Source of the DNA: 40CM-4-69-5 sp036556905 | GTDB taxonomy: Bacteria > Methylomirabilota > Methylomirabilia > Rokubacteriales > CSP1-6 | Assembly (NCBI GenBank): GCA_036556905.1 | Contig: DATBIM010000156.1 | Coordinates: 1 to 64,000, forward strand | Length of the DNA stretch: 64,000 nucleotides | Direction of reading: 5' to 3' | Notes under the pieces: generated by a model | Told to the model about the DNA's origin: nothing | The model's database searches: none | Seen by the model: the letters and a program-made list of their open reading frames with translations, nothing else | Program-made: the position numbers and the translations under genes | Shown: positions 45,001 through 52,376 of the stretch, piece by piece | Layout of the letters: every line of letters starts with the position of its first letter | How positions within the stretch are numbered: the stretch's first letter is position 1

Positions 45001-46509
45001 CTCGGCGGCTACTACCGTACGCCGGTCGAGGAGGCGCTGCCCGTCACCATGGAGGTCAAGCAGAAGGTCGAGATCCCCAGCCTGGCCGTCGTCCTCTCGA
45101 TCGACCGATCGGGCTCGATGGCCATGTCGACCGGCGACGAGAAGGTCACCAAGCTGGACGTGGCCAAGGAAGCGGCCCACCTCGTCGTCGATCTCCTCGA
45201 CGAACGCAACGAGGTCGGGGTGCAAAGCTGGGACACCGAGTTCATCTGGGATGCCGCAATCCGGCCCGCTCGCGATCGGTCCGCCGTCCACCATGCCATC
45301 GCCACGATCAAGGCGGGTGGGGGAACGGACGGCTATCCGGCGCTCAAGGATACCTACTCGGTGCTCTTCGAGCGCCCGGCGCTCCTCAAGCACGTCATCT
45401 TCCTGTCCGACGGCCAGATGACGCGTGGTGACTTCACGGGCCTGCTCCGCCGCATGGCCAAGGACAAGATCACGGTGTCGACGGTGGCCATCGGCAAGGA
45501 CGCCGATCTGCAGCTCATGGTCGACATCGCCAAGTGGGGGCGAGGTCGCTTCTACTACACCGAGGACTCCCAGACCATCCCCAGGATCTTCACCCTGGAA
45601 ACCCAGCTGGCCTCCAAGGCCTCGCTGATCGAGCAGCCCTTCCGGCCCCAGCTCACGGCACCTGGCCACGAGGCGATGCAGGACATCGAATGGCGCACGG
45701 CCCCGCCGCTGGGAGGCTATGTGGCCACGACGGTCAAAGGGACCGCCGAGCTCGTGCTCATGAGCCATCAGGAAGATCCGGTCCTGGCCACGTGGCGTTA
45801 CGGGCTCGGGCGAACGGCGGCGTTCACCTCCGACGCCAAAGCCAAGTGGGGCGTCCTCTGGCTGCGCTGGCAGAATTTCAACAAGTTCTGGGCGCAGCTC
45901 ACTCGCTGGACCCTGCGCAGCTCGACGCGCTCGGATACGGTGGTTCTGGTGGAACGTCGCGATGGCATGGGGGAGGTCGTCGTCGATGCCGTGGACGTCA
46001 AAGGGGAGTTCATCAACTTCCTGGACTCCCAGGTCGGGGTGGTGGCGCCCAACCGGGAACGATCGGTCATCGATCTCGAGCAGGTGGCGCCGGGACGGTA
46101 CCGGGGTCGCTTCCCGGCCTCCCAGGAGGGCGTCTACCTGATCGGCACGGCGCAGCGTCGGAACGAGCGGGTGATCGGCTCTCAATTGGCAGGACTAGTG
46201 ATACCGTATGCTCAGGAGTTCCGGGACCTCGGGGTGGATGAGACAGCGCTGCGGGAGCTGGCCGAGCTGTCCAACGGTGGCCCGCTGACTCAGCCCGGGG
46301 AGATATTCCTGAAGGCGCGCCGCGAGTCCCGGATCCCCGTGGACATGTGGCCCTGGCTTGTTGGCGCTGTGGCGGTCCTTTTGATTCCAGAGATTGCGCT
46401 CCGGCGGCTCGGCCCCGGGGCCCTGCGGTGGGGCCGGGCGCTCTTGTCCCGGCGCCCCGCAGGTGAGGGCGATGCACGGCCGGCGCGAGGAGGACATGAT
46501 GGTGCGTGA
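42100..46509 (+). CDS. Large BatA-like membrane protein with three VWA modules
   Basis: A 1469-residue protein. N-terminal BatA-type TM region (FALLGLTLPLVLLYFLKVRR), a first VWA with VAVVLDGSASM (~residue 94), a second TM (LWQLFVLLAVILLALEGVLY, ~586), a second VWA with VIFLFDHSDSVS (~654), a glutamine-amidotransferase-like segment (DYGGGLIMVGGEESFGLGGY, ~950) and a third VWA with LAVVLSIDRSGSMAMS (~995). A final TM is near residue 1414. Usually these parts are separate genes. Its start follows the DUF58 stop by 10 bp; it probably forms a periplasmic MoxR-activated complex. A frame opposite to it on the minus strand is also open but is a GC shadow. Confidence 0.85.
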   Translation: MSFLTPLAFALLGLTLPLVLLYFLKVRRRQQRVPSLLFWEATLHDRQASAFFQRLQRDPLLILQILALLALTLALARPALTVTGDGARKVAVVLDGSASMKTRDGGGSRFAAARSEAAAMVSRLGEGAEVLVVETGAHPRVLAPLSRDRDRALAAIRSAQARDLPNRLPEALRTARALVGADPTAEIYVYTDGAFTLPRAPETTDGRLRWIAVGGGGRNVGLTNLAVRKSYQGSPEYQAFASLVNYSSDTQTFTLRLELDGTLIAEKSLSLEPNIRRSVVLPFSHTGGGTLKAGIDVRDDLASDNVAYAVLPPPRKIQVLLVSRGNLFLEKVLRTDPQVALEVRTPDLYQGGMAEADIVMLDSTAPARVGPGRFFFVNVVPPDVPLEALGRIERPTIMDWDRAHPIMRHVELAKVVIEDALRIRPLAPGRPLVEAIGGPLVYALEEAERKAVFIGFDLFKTDFPLRVAFPLILSNSLRWLHPAALDQSSLQLASGQPILLPVEHGVSSVTVTTPGGRSTKAQITRGVVSYAETDEVGIYRFTTSRGEMRVAVNLADAEESHVQPRPLPASAGPPPEATVPVPVQRELWQLFVLLAVILLALEGVLYWRRQSGHWPMLPRVSGDRWALGLRAALLVVLCSTLLKPTLPRLVDRQNVIFLFDHSDSVSLAARERAWRFAAESMKSMRPGDRAGAVVFGEDAVVDQPLASRPTLERPRSPVAPRGTNLFQAVQLALATLPPGHANRIVMLTDGRQTSGNALAAAQAAKDAGADIYYVPAPLTFEQEVVAESLVLPQEVKFGEPFQAKVVAWSLKDTQGRLSLFRNGEFLGSQVIRLNTGKNVFSYRQSLDSSGIHVYQAAIEVDGDTIEDNNRAVGTVVVRGRPQVLLAEKDRSHAQSLVAALRSQNIEVTVVEANGIPKDVAGLQKYDGLILSNISSLKLTRVQMANIRDYVRDYGGGLIMVGGEESFGLGGYYRTPVEEALPVTMEVKQKVEIPSLAVVLSIDRSGSMAMSTGDEKVTKLDVAKEAAHLVVDLLDERNEVGVQSWDTEFIWDAAIRPARDRSAVHHAIATIKAGGGTDGYPALKDTYSVLFERPALLKHVIFLSDGQMTRGDFTGLLRRMAKDKITVSTVAIGKDADLQLMVDIAKWGRGRFYYTEDSQTIPRIFTLETQLASKASLIEQPFRPQLTAPGHEAMQDIEWRTAPPLGGYVATTVKGTAELVLMSHQEDPVLATWRYGLGRTAAFTSDAKAKWGVLWLRWQNFNKFWAQLTRWTLRSSTRSDTVVLVERRDGMGEVVVDAVDVKGEFINFLDSQVGVVAPNRERSVIDLEQVAPGRYRGRFPASQEGVYLIGTAQRRNERVIGSQLAGLVIPYAQEFRDLGVDETALRELAELSNGGPLTQPGEIFLKARRESRIPVDMWPWLVGAVAVLLIPEIALRRLGPGALRWGRALLSRRPAGEGDARPARGGHDGA

Positions 46510-47854
46510 CCTCCGACGAGGATTGACTCTGTCGCTGACCATCCTGGTCGCGGTCCTGGGGCCGCCGGGCCTGGCCGGTGCCGCCCCTGCCGCTAAACCC
46601 CAGGTGGTGCTGGTCATGCCGTTCGACGCCAGCGGGACCGGGGCCGATTGGGCGTGGGTGGGCCAGGCAGTGGCCGAGGTGCTGACCCTGGGCTTGAGCC
46701 AGCATCCGGCGTTCGTCCAGATCGACCCGGCTCGGCTTCGGGCCTTCGGACAGCCGGAGGCCTGGGGCGAGAGCGCCGTTGTCCAGGCCGCCCGCTCGTT
46801 ACGCGCCGACACGGCGCTGTTCGGAACGGTAACCCGCGCCGGCTCCGACTTCACCATTCGGGCCCGGCTGCTCGAGGTCAAGGGCACGGGAGCCGATGTC
46901 ATCGGGCTCGAGCCGCTGACGTTCCCCGGGGACGAGCTGCTGGCTCAGCTGCCCGGCCTGGTCAGCACCTACGCGCGGACGATGAAAGTCCCGCTGACCG
47001 ACGCGGAAACCGCCCGCATCGAGAAGGCGGCGCGGCCGACCAACACGCTGAGGGCCTTCGAGCTCTACGCGCGCAGTCAGCAGGCGGCCTACCGCGGCGG
47101 CCAGGAGGGCAACGAGAGCGCGGCTGACCTGCTGGCCCGGGCCATCGAGGCCGACCCGAGCTTTGTGGTCGCTCAATACTCCCTAGGCCGGGTGCATCAG
47201 GCGCTGGGCAACCGCTGGAAGGCGGCGGCGCAGTATCGGGCCGCCACTCAGCTCGATCCCCTCTACCCCGAGCCCTACAAGGCCCTGGGCGACTTGCTGC
47301 TGTTGGCGCCGCGCCGGCTCTTTGACCAAGCCGTGGAAGCCTACCAGAAGGCCATCGAGCGACGCCCGTTCTACGCCGACGCCCACGTGGGACTGGGTGA
47401 CGCTCTGGCCGCCAAGGGAGATGTGGACGGGGCCATCAACGCCTACCAGCGGGCCCTGACCTTCCACACCGCCAACCCGCGGGTCCATGTGAGCCTCGGC
47501 AAGATTTATTACAGCGAGAAGGGGCTCTATTACGAGTCCGTGAATGCTTACAAACGCGCGATCGATCTGGACGCGCGGTCGATCGAGGCCCGGATGGGCC
47601 TGGGCGAAGTCTACGAGGAAAAGGGTCTGTACAAGGAAGCGATCGACGAGTACCGGCGGGTGATCGAGACCGAGCCGTTGCACGCGGAGGCCCTCTACAA
47701 TCTGGCCCTGGTCTACGAGAAGGTGGACCCGCGTGAGGCGATCACCCACTGGGAGCGCTACATCGCGCTGGCCTCGCAGATTCCCGCGCAGAAGGATTGG
47801 GTCGACGTCGCCCGCCAGCACCTGCGCAAGCTGCGGAACCAGGTCAAGGACTAG
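46499..47854 (+). CDS. Periplasmic TPR protein with TolB/CsgG-like N-terminal domain
   Basis: A 451-residue protein with an N-terminal signal peptide (RRGLTLSLTILVAVLGPPGL, cleavage near AGAAPA). Residues ~30-180 resemble a TolB-like/FlgO domain (VVLVMPFDASGTGADWAWVG; RADTALFGTVTRAG). From ~200 onward at least six TPR motifs occur (AIEADPSFVVAQYSLGRVHQ; AYQKAIERRPFYADAHVGLG). It starts at the second of two ATGs, 5 nt after AGGAGG at 46488-46493, overlapping the VWA gene. Its 3' end overlaps the selenocysteine glutaredoxin gene on the other strand by 11 bp. Confidence 0.87.
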   Translation: MVRDLRRGLTLSLTILVAVLGPPGLAGAAPAAKPQVVLVMPFDASGTGADWAWVGQAVAEVLTLGLSQHPAFVQIDPARLRAFGQPEAWGESAVVQAARSLRADTALFGTVTRAGSDFTIRARLLEVKGTGADVIGLEPLTFPGDELLAQLPGLVSTYARTMKVPLTDAETARIEKAARPTNTLRAFELYARSQQAAYRGGQEGNESAADLLARAIEADPSFVVAQYSLGRVHQALGNRWKAAAQYRAATQLDPLYPEPYKALGDLLLLAPRRLFDQAVEAYQKAIERRPFYADAHVGLGDALAAKGDVDGAINAYQRALTFHTANPRVHVSLGKIYYSEKGLYYESVNAYKRAIDLDARSIEARMGLGEVYEEKGLYKEAIDEYRRVIETEPLHAEALYNLALVYEKVDPREAITHWERYIALASQIPAQKDWVDVARQHLRKLRNQVKD

Positions 47855-48083
47855 CCAGGAGCTCCTGCAGTCGGGCCTTGTCGAACCCGACGACGACCTG
47901 ACCGTCCACCACGATCACCGGGATGGACATGCGTCCGGTGAGCCGGATGAGCTCCTCTCGGGCTTCAGCGCTCTCGACCACGTTGACATCCTGGTAGGCG
48001 ACGTTCTGAGACGAAAGAAACTCTTTCGCCGCGCGGCATGGGCCTCAGGTGGGACTCGAATACACGACGACGACGCGCGCCAT
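47844..48083 (-). CDS. Selenocysteine-containing glutaredoxin-like protein
   Basis: A 79-residue glutaredoxin-fold protein when the TGA at 48045-48047 is read as Sec (U13): MARVVVVYSSPT-U13-G-P-C16-RAAKEFLSSQ. The cis-Pro is in RMSIPVIVVDG and GFDKARLQELL ends it, as in NrdH/YruB-type glutaredoxins, which normally have C-x-x-C at this position. Reading UGA as stop leaves 12 residues. A SECIS-like hairpin follows. It is a stand-alone gene convergent with the TPR gene and divergent from GalT. A reductant for the other selenoproteins or for SelD substrate selenide is a plausible role, but that is inference. Confidence 0.88.
48010..48030 (-). promoter_or_regulatory. Bacterial SECIS-like hairpin for the selenocysteine glutaredoxin
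   Basis: On the minus strand an 8-bp stem (GGCGAAAG / CTTTCGTC, one G-U) closes loop AGTTT. It starts 14 nt after the TGA, with the loop G 24 nt downstream. Same stem length and loop pattern (AGU-N-U) as the two UGSC elements, with 4 nt more spacing. Confidence 0.75.
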
Positions 48084-48195
48084 GGCCTCCTCCGATTTGT
48101 GTCGTCCTGCCGGCCGGCCCCCGTATGATCCTATCTTAGGATGCGCGGGCCGGGTGAGCCGGTTCTCGGCCCCGACCGGGTGAGCGGGAGGCCAT

Positions 48196-49179
48196 GTGGA
48201 CGAGCTGAGGAAGGATCCGACACGGGGCCGCTGGGTCCTGGTCCGGCCCAAGCCGAGACCAGAGTCGGACGGCGAGTGTCCGTACTGTCCGGGGACGGAA
48301 AACCTGACCACGGAGATCGCCGCCTACCGTGAGAACGGCTCGCCACCGGGGGGACCGGGCTGGACCGTGAGGGTGGTGCCGGCCGGCGACCCATACTTCC
48401 GCATCGAGCGGGAATTGATTCGAGAGGGCGTCGGCATGTTCGACATGATCACGCCTCGGGGTGCGGGCGAGCTCATCCTGGACTCCCCCCGCCACGACGC
48501 CACGCTGGCCACCATGGAGCCGACCCAGATCGAGGCGGTCCTCTGGATGTATCGAGATCGGATCCTCGATCTCAAGCGGGACAGCCAGATCCGCGACATC
48601 CTGGTTCTGCGCCACCACAAGAAGCCGGGTGTCCCTCCTCACCATCCCTACTCCCGGGTGACCGCGATTCCCATCGTCTTCGACGAGACCCGGCGCGAGC
48701 TGCGAGAGGCGCGCGAATACTATCAGTACAAGCGGCGTTGCCTGTACTGCGACATGGTACGTCAGGAGATCGCCGCCGAGGAGCGCGTGATCAAGTTGAC
48801 GCCTGCCTTCGTGGCCCTGGTGCCGTACGCCGCCCGGGCTCCGCTGGAGACCTGGATCCTTCCGCGCCAGCACGGCTGCACCTACGAGGAGGCCATGACC
48901 CCGCAAACGGTGGGCGATCTGGCCCGCCTGCTCTCCCAGTATTTCCGCACGCTGGCCAAGGGCTTTGCGGACCCTGGGTACGAGATGGTTCTGCACAACG
49001 CCCCGAATCTGAAGTCCCGTATCCTCCAGGGGGATTGGGCTACCATCCGGGACGACTACCACTGGCATATCGAGGTGGTGGGCAACCCGGAGCGGACCAA
49101 TCGGGTGGGCGGGATCTTCGTGAACGAGAAACCCCCGGAGACGACCGCCGCCGAGCTGCGCCAGGTCTGGGAAGGCTAG
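48196..49179 (+). CDS. galT: Galactose-1-phosphate uridylyltransferase-like protein (GalT family)
   Basis: A 327-residue HIT-superfamily protein. DELRKDPTRGRWVLVRPKPR begins it, ECPYCPGTE and RRCLYCDMV supply two zinc-binding Cys pairs, and DDYHWHIEVV contains the HxH nucleotidyl-transfer His. It probably transfers UMP between UDP-glucose and galactose-1-phosphate, or acts on a related sugar phosphate. GTG at 48196 is used. A small inverted repeat (ATCCTA/TAGGAT, about 48127-48141) lies upstream. Confidence 0.85.
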   Translation: MDELRKDPTRGRWVLVRPKPRPESDGECPYCPGTENLTTEIAAYRENGSPPGGPGWTVRVVPAGDPYFRIERELIREGVGMFDMITPRGAGELILDSPRHDATLATMEPTQIEAVLWMYRDRILDLKRDSQIRDILVLRHHKKPGVPPHHPYSRVTAIPIVFDETRRELREAREYYQYKRRCLYCDMVRQEIAAEERVIKLTPAFVALVPYAARAPLETWILPRQHGCTYEEAMTPQTVGDLARLLSQYFRTLAKGFADPGYEMVLHNAPNLKSRILQGDWATIRDDYHWHIEVVGNPERTNRVGGIFVNEKPPETTAAELRQVWEG

Positions 49180-49196
49180 TCCCGACGAGCTTTTGC

Positions 49197-49225
49197 TTGA
49201 CACCAGTCCCGACCGGTGGCAGACT
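49197..49225 (+). promoter_or_regulatory. Candidate sigma70-type promoter of iscR
   Basis: TTGACA at 49197-49202 is a perfect -35. A 17-bp spacer places CAGACT at 49220-49225 at the -10 position (3 of 6 matches to TATAAT). The weak -10 is directly abutted by the IscR-like operator, fitting repression by IscR. Confidence 0.45.
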
Positions 49226-49241
49226 CCGACAGAAATAGTCG
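49226..49241 (+). promoter_or_regulatory. IscR type 1-like operator upstream of iscR
   Basis: CCGACAGAAATAGTCG matches the core of the E. coli type 1 IscR site (YYGACTRWWWYAGTCRR) at nearly every position, with A for T at the middle of the first half-site. It lies immediately downstream of the -10 candidate and 39 bp before iscR, consistent with [2Fe-2S]-IscR autorepression. Confidence 0.65.
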
Positions 49242-49280
49242 CCGATCAAATGAGTCGGTGTTACAGGGGGCGGCGCCGGA

Positions 49281-49712
49281 ATGCTGCGATTCACCAAGCG
49301 CGCTGACTACGGACTGATGGCGATCTACTACATCGCCGTGCACGAGGACGGCGGGGCTGTCAGCGCCAAGCGGATCGCGGAAGAATTCGGGATTCCGCCC
49401 GAGCTTCTGGCCAAGATCCTCCAGCGGCTGGCCCGCGAGCGACTGATCGTGAGTCAGAACGGCCCCAAGGGGGGGTACGTGCTGAGCCGGCGGCCCAGTG
49501 AGGTCACGGTGGGGGAAGTGCTCCGCGCCATCGAAGGCCCGATCAACATCGTGAGTTGTCTCGAGGACTCCGAGTGTCCCCAGATCGAGCGGTGCAACCT
49601 GCGGCGTCCGGTTCAGAAGATCCAGGCCGCCATCACGCAACTGCTGGACACGATGAGCCTGGCCGAGCTGGGGGGCCAAGACGTGCCCCTGCTGCTGGCC
49701 ATCAAGGGATGA
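49281..49712 (+). CDS. iscR: Rrf2-family Fe-S cluster regulator IscR
   Basis: A 143-residue Rrf2 protein. The winged-helix DNA-binding half is residues ~1-75, with GPKGGYVLSRRPSEVTV. Ligand cysteines C93, C99 and C105 (SCLEDSECPQIERC) match E. coli IscR C92, C98 and C104. It holds a [2Fe-2S] cluster and represses the isc operon when cluster supply is adequate. It leads iscSUA and the terminator, hscBA, fdx and iscX. Confidence 0.92.
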   Translation: MLRFTKRADYGLMAIYYIAVHEDGGAVSAKRIAEEFGIPPELLAKILQRLARERLIVSQNGPKGGYVLSRRPSEVTVGEVLRAIEGPINIVSCLEDSECPQIERCNLRRPVQKIQAAITQLLDTMSLAELGGQDVPLLLAIKG

Positions 49713-49731
49713 GGGTGAGGGGAGCGCATCG

Positions 49732-50958
49732 ATGACCGTGAAGTTTCCCATTTTCCTGGACGCGCAATCGACGACCCCCTGTGATCCCCGGGTGGTCGAG
49801 GCCATGTTGCCGTACTTCACCGAGAAATTCGGGCACCCGGCCAGTCGCAACCACCCCTTCGGCTGGGAGGCCGAGGGGGCCTGCGACGCGGCTCGGGCCA
49901 GCATCGCGCGACTGATCGGCGCGCGCGATCCCAAGGAAGTGGTGTTCACCTCGGGGGGCACAGAGGCGATCAACCTCGCCCTCAAGGGTGCCGCCGAGAT
50001 GTACCGGGAGAAGGGGACACACATCGTCACCACCGTCATCGAGCAGCGGGCGGGGATCGACACCTGCAAGCGTCTGGAGCGGCAGGGGTTCCAGGTGACG
50101 TATGTGCCGGTGCAGTCCAACGGGCTCGTCGACGTCGAGGAGATCGGCCGGGCCGTCACCAACGCGACGATTCTCATCTCGGTGATGTTCGCCAACAACG
50201 AGATCGGGACGATCCAGGACGTCGCCGCCATCGGAAGGCTGGCCAAGGACAGGGGCATCATCTTCCACACCGATGCCACCCAGGCCGTAGGCAAGATCCC
50301 GGTCGACGTGGAGGCCATGGGCATCGACCTCCTGTCCTGCACGGCCCACCTCATGTACGGGCCCAAAGGGGTCGGTGCGCTCTACGTCCGCCGCAAGGCG
50401 CCGCGGGTCCGCCTGGCCGCGCTCCTCGATGGGGGCGGTCATGAGCGCGGCCTCCGCTCGGGGACGTTGCCGGTTCCCCTCTGCGTCGGCTTCGGCCGGG
50501 CGGCCGAGATCTGTCGGGAGGTCATGCCGGAGGAGAGCCAGCGCCTGGGCAAGCTCCGGGACCAGCTTCAAGATTTCATCCTGGCCAACGTGGAGGATGC
50601 TTACCTCAACGGTGATCCCGATCGGCGGCTGCCCCACAACCTCAACGTGTCGTTCGCCTACGTGGAGGGAGAGTCGGTGCTGATGGGGCTGAACAAGGAG
50701 ACCGCGCTCAGCTCGGGCTCGGCCTGCACCTCGTCGACCCTGGAGCCCTCGTACGTGATCGCGGCCCTGGGGGCCAGCGCGGAGCTGGCCCACTCGTCGA
50801 TCCGGTTCAGCCTGCACCGGTTCACCACCCAGGCTGAGATCGACTGGGTCGGCCGGCGGACGGTGGAGGTTGTCAAACGGCTACGGGACATGTCGCCGCT
50901 CTACGAGCTGGCGAAAGAAGGTGTGGATCTGAAGTCCATCCAGTGGAAGGCCGAGTAG
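49732..50958 (+). CDS. iscS: IscS-like cysteine desulfurase lacking the PLP lysine
   Basis: A 408-residue protein, clearly IscS by length and blocks (FTSGGTEAINLALKG; ALSSGSACTSSTLEPSYVI with catalytic C332; IscS-specific tail VDLKSIQWKAE). However, the position of the Schiff-base lysine reads DLLSCTAHLMYGPKG: H206 is followed by L207 instead of Lys, and the PLP-stacking His is Q105 (EQRAGIDTC instead of EHKAVLDTC). H104 and K206 of E. coli IscS are required for PLP catalysis. The codons are CTC and CAG. D and Q of DATQAVGK are kept. A Lys-free IscS should not form the internal aldimine; it may be a scaffold or use a different chemistry. The intact copy at 55925 could supply sulfur. It is cotranscribed with iscR (19-bp gap). 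Confidence 0.88.
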   Translation: MTVKFPIFLDAQSTTPCDPRVVEAMLPYFTEKFGHPASRNHPFGWEAEGACDAARASIARLIGARDPKEVVFTSGGTEAINLALKGAAEMYREKGTHIVTTVIEQRAGIDTCKRLERQGFQVTYVPVQSNGLVDVEEIGRAVTNATILISVMFANNEIGTIQDVAAIGRLAKDRGIIFHTDATQAVGKIPVDVEAMGIDLLSCTAHLMYGPKGVGALYVRRKAPRVRLAALLDGGGHERGLRSGTLPVPLCVGFGRAAEICREVMPEESQRLGKLRDQLQDFILANVEDAYLNGDPDRRLPHNLNVSFAYVEGESVLMGLNKETALSSGSACTSSTLEPSYVIAALGASAELAHSSIRFSLHRFTTQAEIDWVGRRTVEVVKRLRDMSPLYELAKEGVDLKSIQWKAE

Positions 50959-50969
50959 GGGGACGGGCC

Positions 50970-51362
50970 ATGGCCTACAGCGAGAAGGTCGTCGACCACT
51001 ACAACAACCCCCGCAACGTGGGGTCCTTCGGCAAGGACCTGCCGAACGTGGGCACCGGTCTGGTGGGGGCGCCGGAGTGCGGCGATGTCATGAAGCTCCA
51101 GATCAAGGTGAACCCCTCCACCGGCGTGATCGAGGACGCGAAGTTCAAGACCTTCGGGTGCGGGAGCGCCATCGCTTCGTCGAGCCTGGCGACCGAGTGG
51201 CTCAAGGGCAAGACCCTGGACGAAGCGGCCAAGATCCGTAACACCGAGATCGTGAACGAGCTCAAGCTACCGCCCGTCAAGATCCACTGCTCGGTCCTGG
51301 CCGAGGATGCCATCAAGGCGGCCCTGGCCGACTATCAGGCCAAGCACGGCGCGGGGCGGTAA
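50970..51362 (+). CDS. iscU: Fe-S cluster assembly scaffold IscU
   Basis: A 130-residue scaffold with all three ligand cysteines (C37 in APECGDVM, C64 in FGCGSAIA, C107 in IHCSVLAEDA), the conserved D39 and H106, and the HscA-recognition motif LPPVK at 100-104. It receives sulfur from IscS and iron, builds [2Fe-2S] clusters and hands them on through HscA/HscB. ATG at 50970 follows a GGGGGA. Spacing to iscA is 25 bp. Confidence 0.94.
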   Translation: MAYSEKVVDHYNNPRNVGSFGKDLPNVGTGLVGAPECGDVMKLQIKVNPSTGVIEDAKFKTFGCGSAIASSSLATEWLKGKTLDEAAKIRNTEIVNELKLPPVKIHCSVLAEDAIKAALADYQAKHGAGR

Positions 51363-51387
51363 AGTAAGGATTGGGAGGTCGCGTCCG

Positions 51388-51717
51388 ATGGCAGTGGCAC
51401 TGACCGAAACGGCCGTGAAGCAGGTGAAGGAGCTCAAACAGGCCCAGAACCTGGGCGACGAGGTCTTTCTCCGGATGGGTGTCCGGGGTGGCGGGTGCTC
51501 GGGCATGTCATACGCCCTGGAGTTCGACACCGAGAAGACGGCGCATGACCGGGAGTTCGAGATCGACGGCATCAAGGTGATCGTCGACAAGAAGAGCTAC
51601 CTGTATCTGACTGGCACGACGCTCGACTATGTCCGGGAGGGCCTTACCGGCGGATTTACGTTCGTCAACCCGAACGCCAAGTCGTCCTGTGGGTGCGGGA
51701 CGTCGTTTTCGGCGTAG
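51388..51717 (+). CDS. iscA: A-type Fe-S carrier IscA
   Basis: A 109-residue HesB/IscA/SufA-type protein with the three ligand cysteines C37 (RGGGCSGM), C101 and C103 (SSCGCGTSF). It carries clusters from IscU to targets. A strong terminator lies between its end and the downstream hscB. Confidence 0.93.
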   Translation: MAVALTETAVKQVKELKQAQNLGDEVFLRMGVRGGGCSGMSYALEFDTEKTAHDREFEIDGIKVIVDKKSYLYLTGTTLDYVREGLTGGFTFVNPNAKSSCGCGTSFSA

Positions 51718-51740
51718 CCGGGGCCCGGCGAACGGCGGCA

Positions 51741-51769
51741 AACGGGCCCCTGGGGGCCCGTTTTATTTT
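51741..51769 (+). terminator. Rho-independent terminator between iscA and hscB
   Basis: A 10-bp perfect stem (AACGGGCCCC / GGGGCCCGTT, 51741-51762) with a two-base loop is followed by TTTATTTTG. This is the clearest intrinsic terminator in the window and splits the isc locus into iscRSUA and hscBA-fdx-iscX expression units; partial read-through would set the ratio. Confidence 0.85.
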
Positions 51770-51803
51770 GGCAGCCTGAAGGATGGGGGCCCTGGCGACG
51801 ATC

Positions 51804-52373
51804 ATGGACTACTTCGAGGTGTTCGGATTGCCCCGCCGTCTGGGGATCGATGCCCAGACGCTGCAGCGCCGGTTCTACGAGCTGTCGCGACGCTACCACC
51901 CTGACTTTCACGCGGGCGCGCCGCGCGAGGAGCAGGCGCGGACCCTGGAGGCCTCGGCCCGATTGAACGCGGCCTACCGGGCGTTGCGCGATCCCATCGC
52001 CCGGATCGAGTATCTCGTGCAGCTGGAAGAGGGTCGGCAAACCAGGGAAGGCGCGACGGTCAAGCCCCAGGCGCCTGCCGAGCTGCTGGCCGAGATGTTC
52101 GAGATCCAGGAGGCGCTGGACGAGACCCGGGCGGGTGACCTGGCCGAGACGGCCCGGGAGACCCTCCGCGCCCAGCGCGAGCGGCTGATGGCGCGGCGGC
52201 GGGAGGAGGGCGTGCGCCTCACCGGTCCGCTGGCCGCGGCCTGGGATGCCGCCGGCCCGGGCGAGCGTTCCGCCCTGCTCGAGGAGCTCAAGCGGGCACT
52301 GGCCGCCCGCGCCTACCTCCAGACCGTCATCGATGACCTCGCCCAGGCGCTGGGCGACGACGAGGCCCCCTAG
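51804..52373 (+). CDS. hscB: HscB co-chaperone
   Basis: A 189-residue J-domain protein. MDYFEVFGLPRRLGIDAQTL matches E. coli HscB from its first residue, so ATG 51804 is preferred to the in-frame ATG 51783. The HPD motif is H32-P33-D34 (YHPDF). The C-terminal three-helix bundle binds IscU and stimulates HscA ATPase. Confidence 0.9.
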   Translation: MDYFEVFGLPRRLGIDAQTLQRRFYELSRRYHPDFHAGAPREEQARTLEASARLNAAYRALRDPIARIEYLVQLEEGRQTREGATVKPQAPAELLAEMFEIQEALDETRAGDLAETARETLRAQRERLMARRREEGVRLTGPLAAAWDAAGPGERSALLEELKRALAARAYLQTVIDDLAQALGDDEAP

Positions 52374-52376
52374 CCC

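Noticed and set aside
41920..46185. Very long open frame on the minus strand opposite the VWA gene
   Set aside because: Low-complexity His/Arg/Gln/Glu-rich translation without recognisable domains, fully antisense to a conserved gene; a high-GC artefact. Similar antisense frames at 3976-6315 and 11130-12962 are rejected for the same reason.
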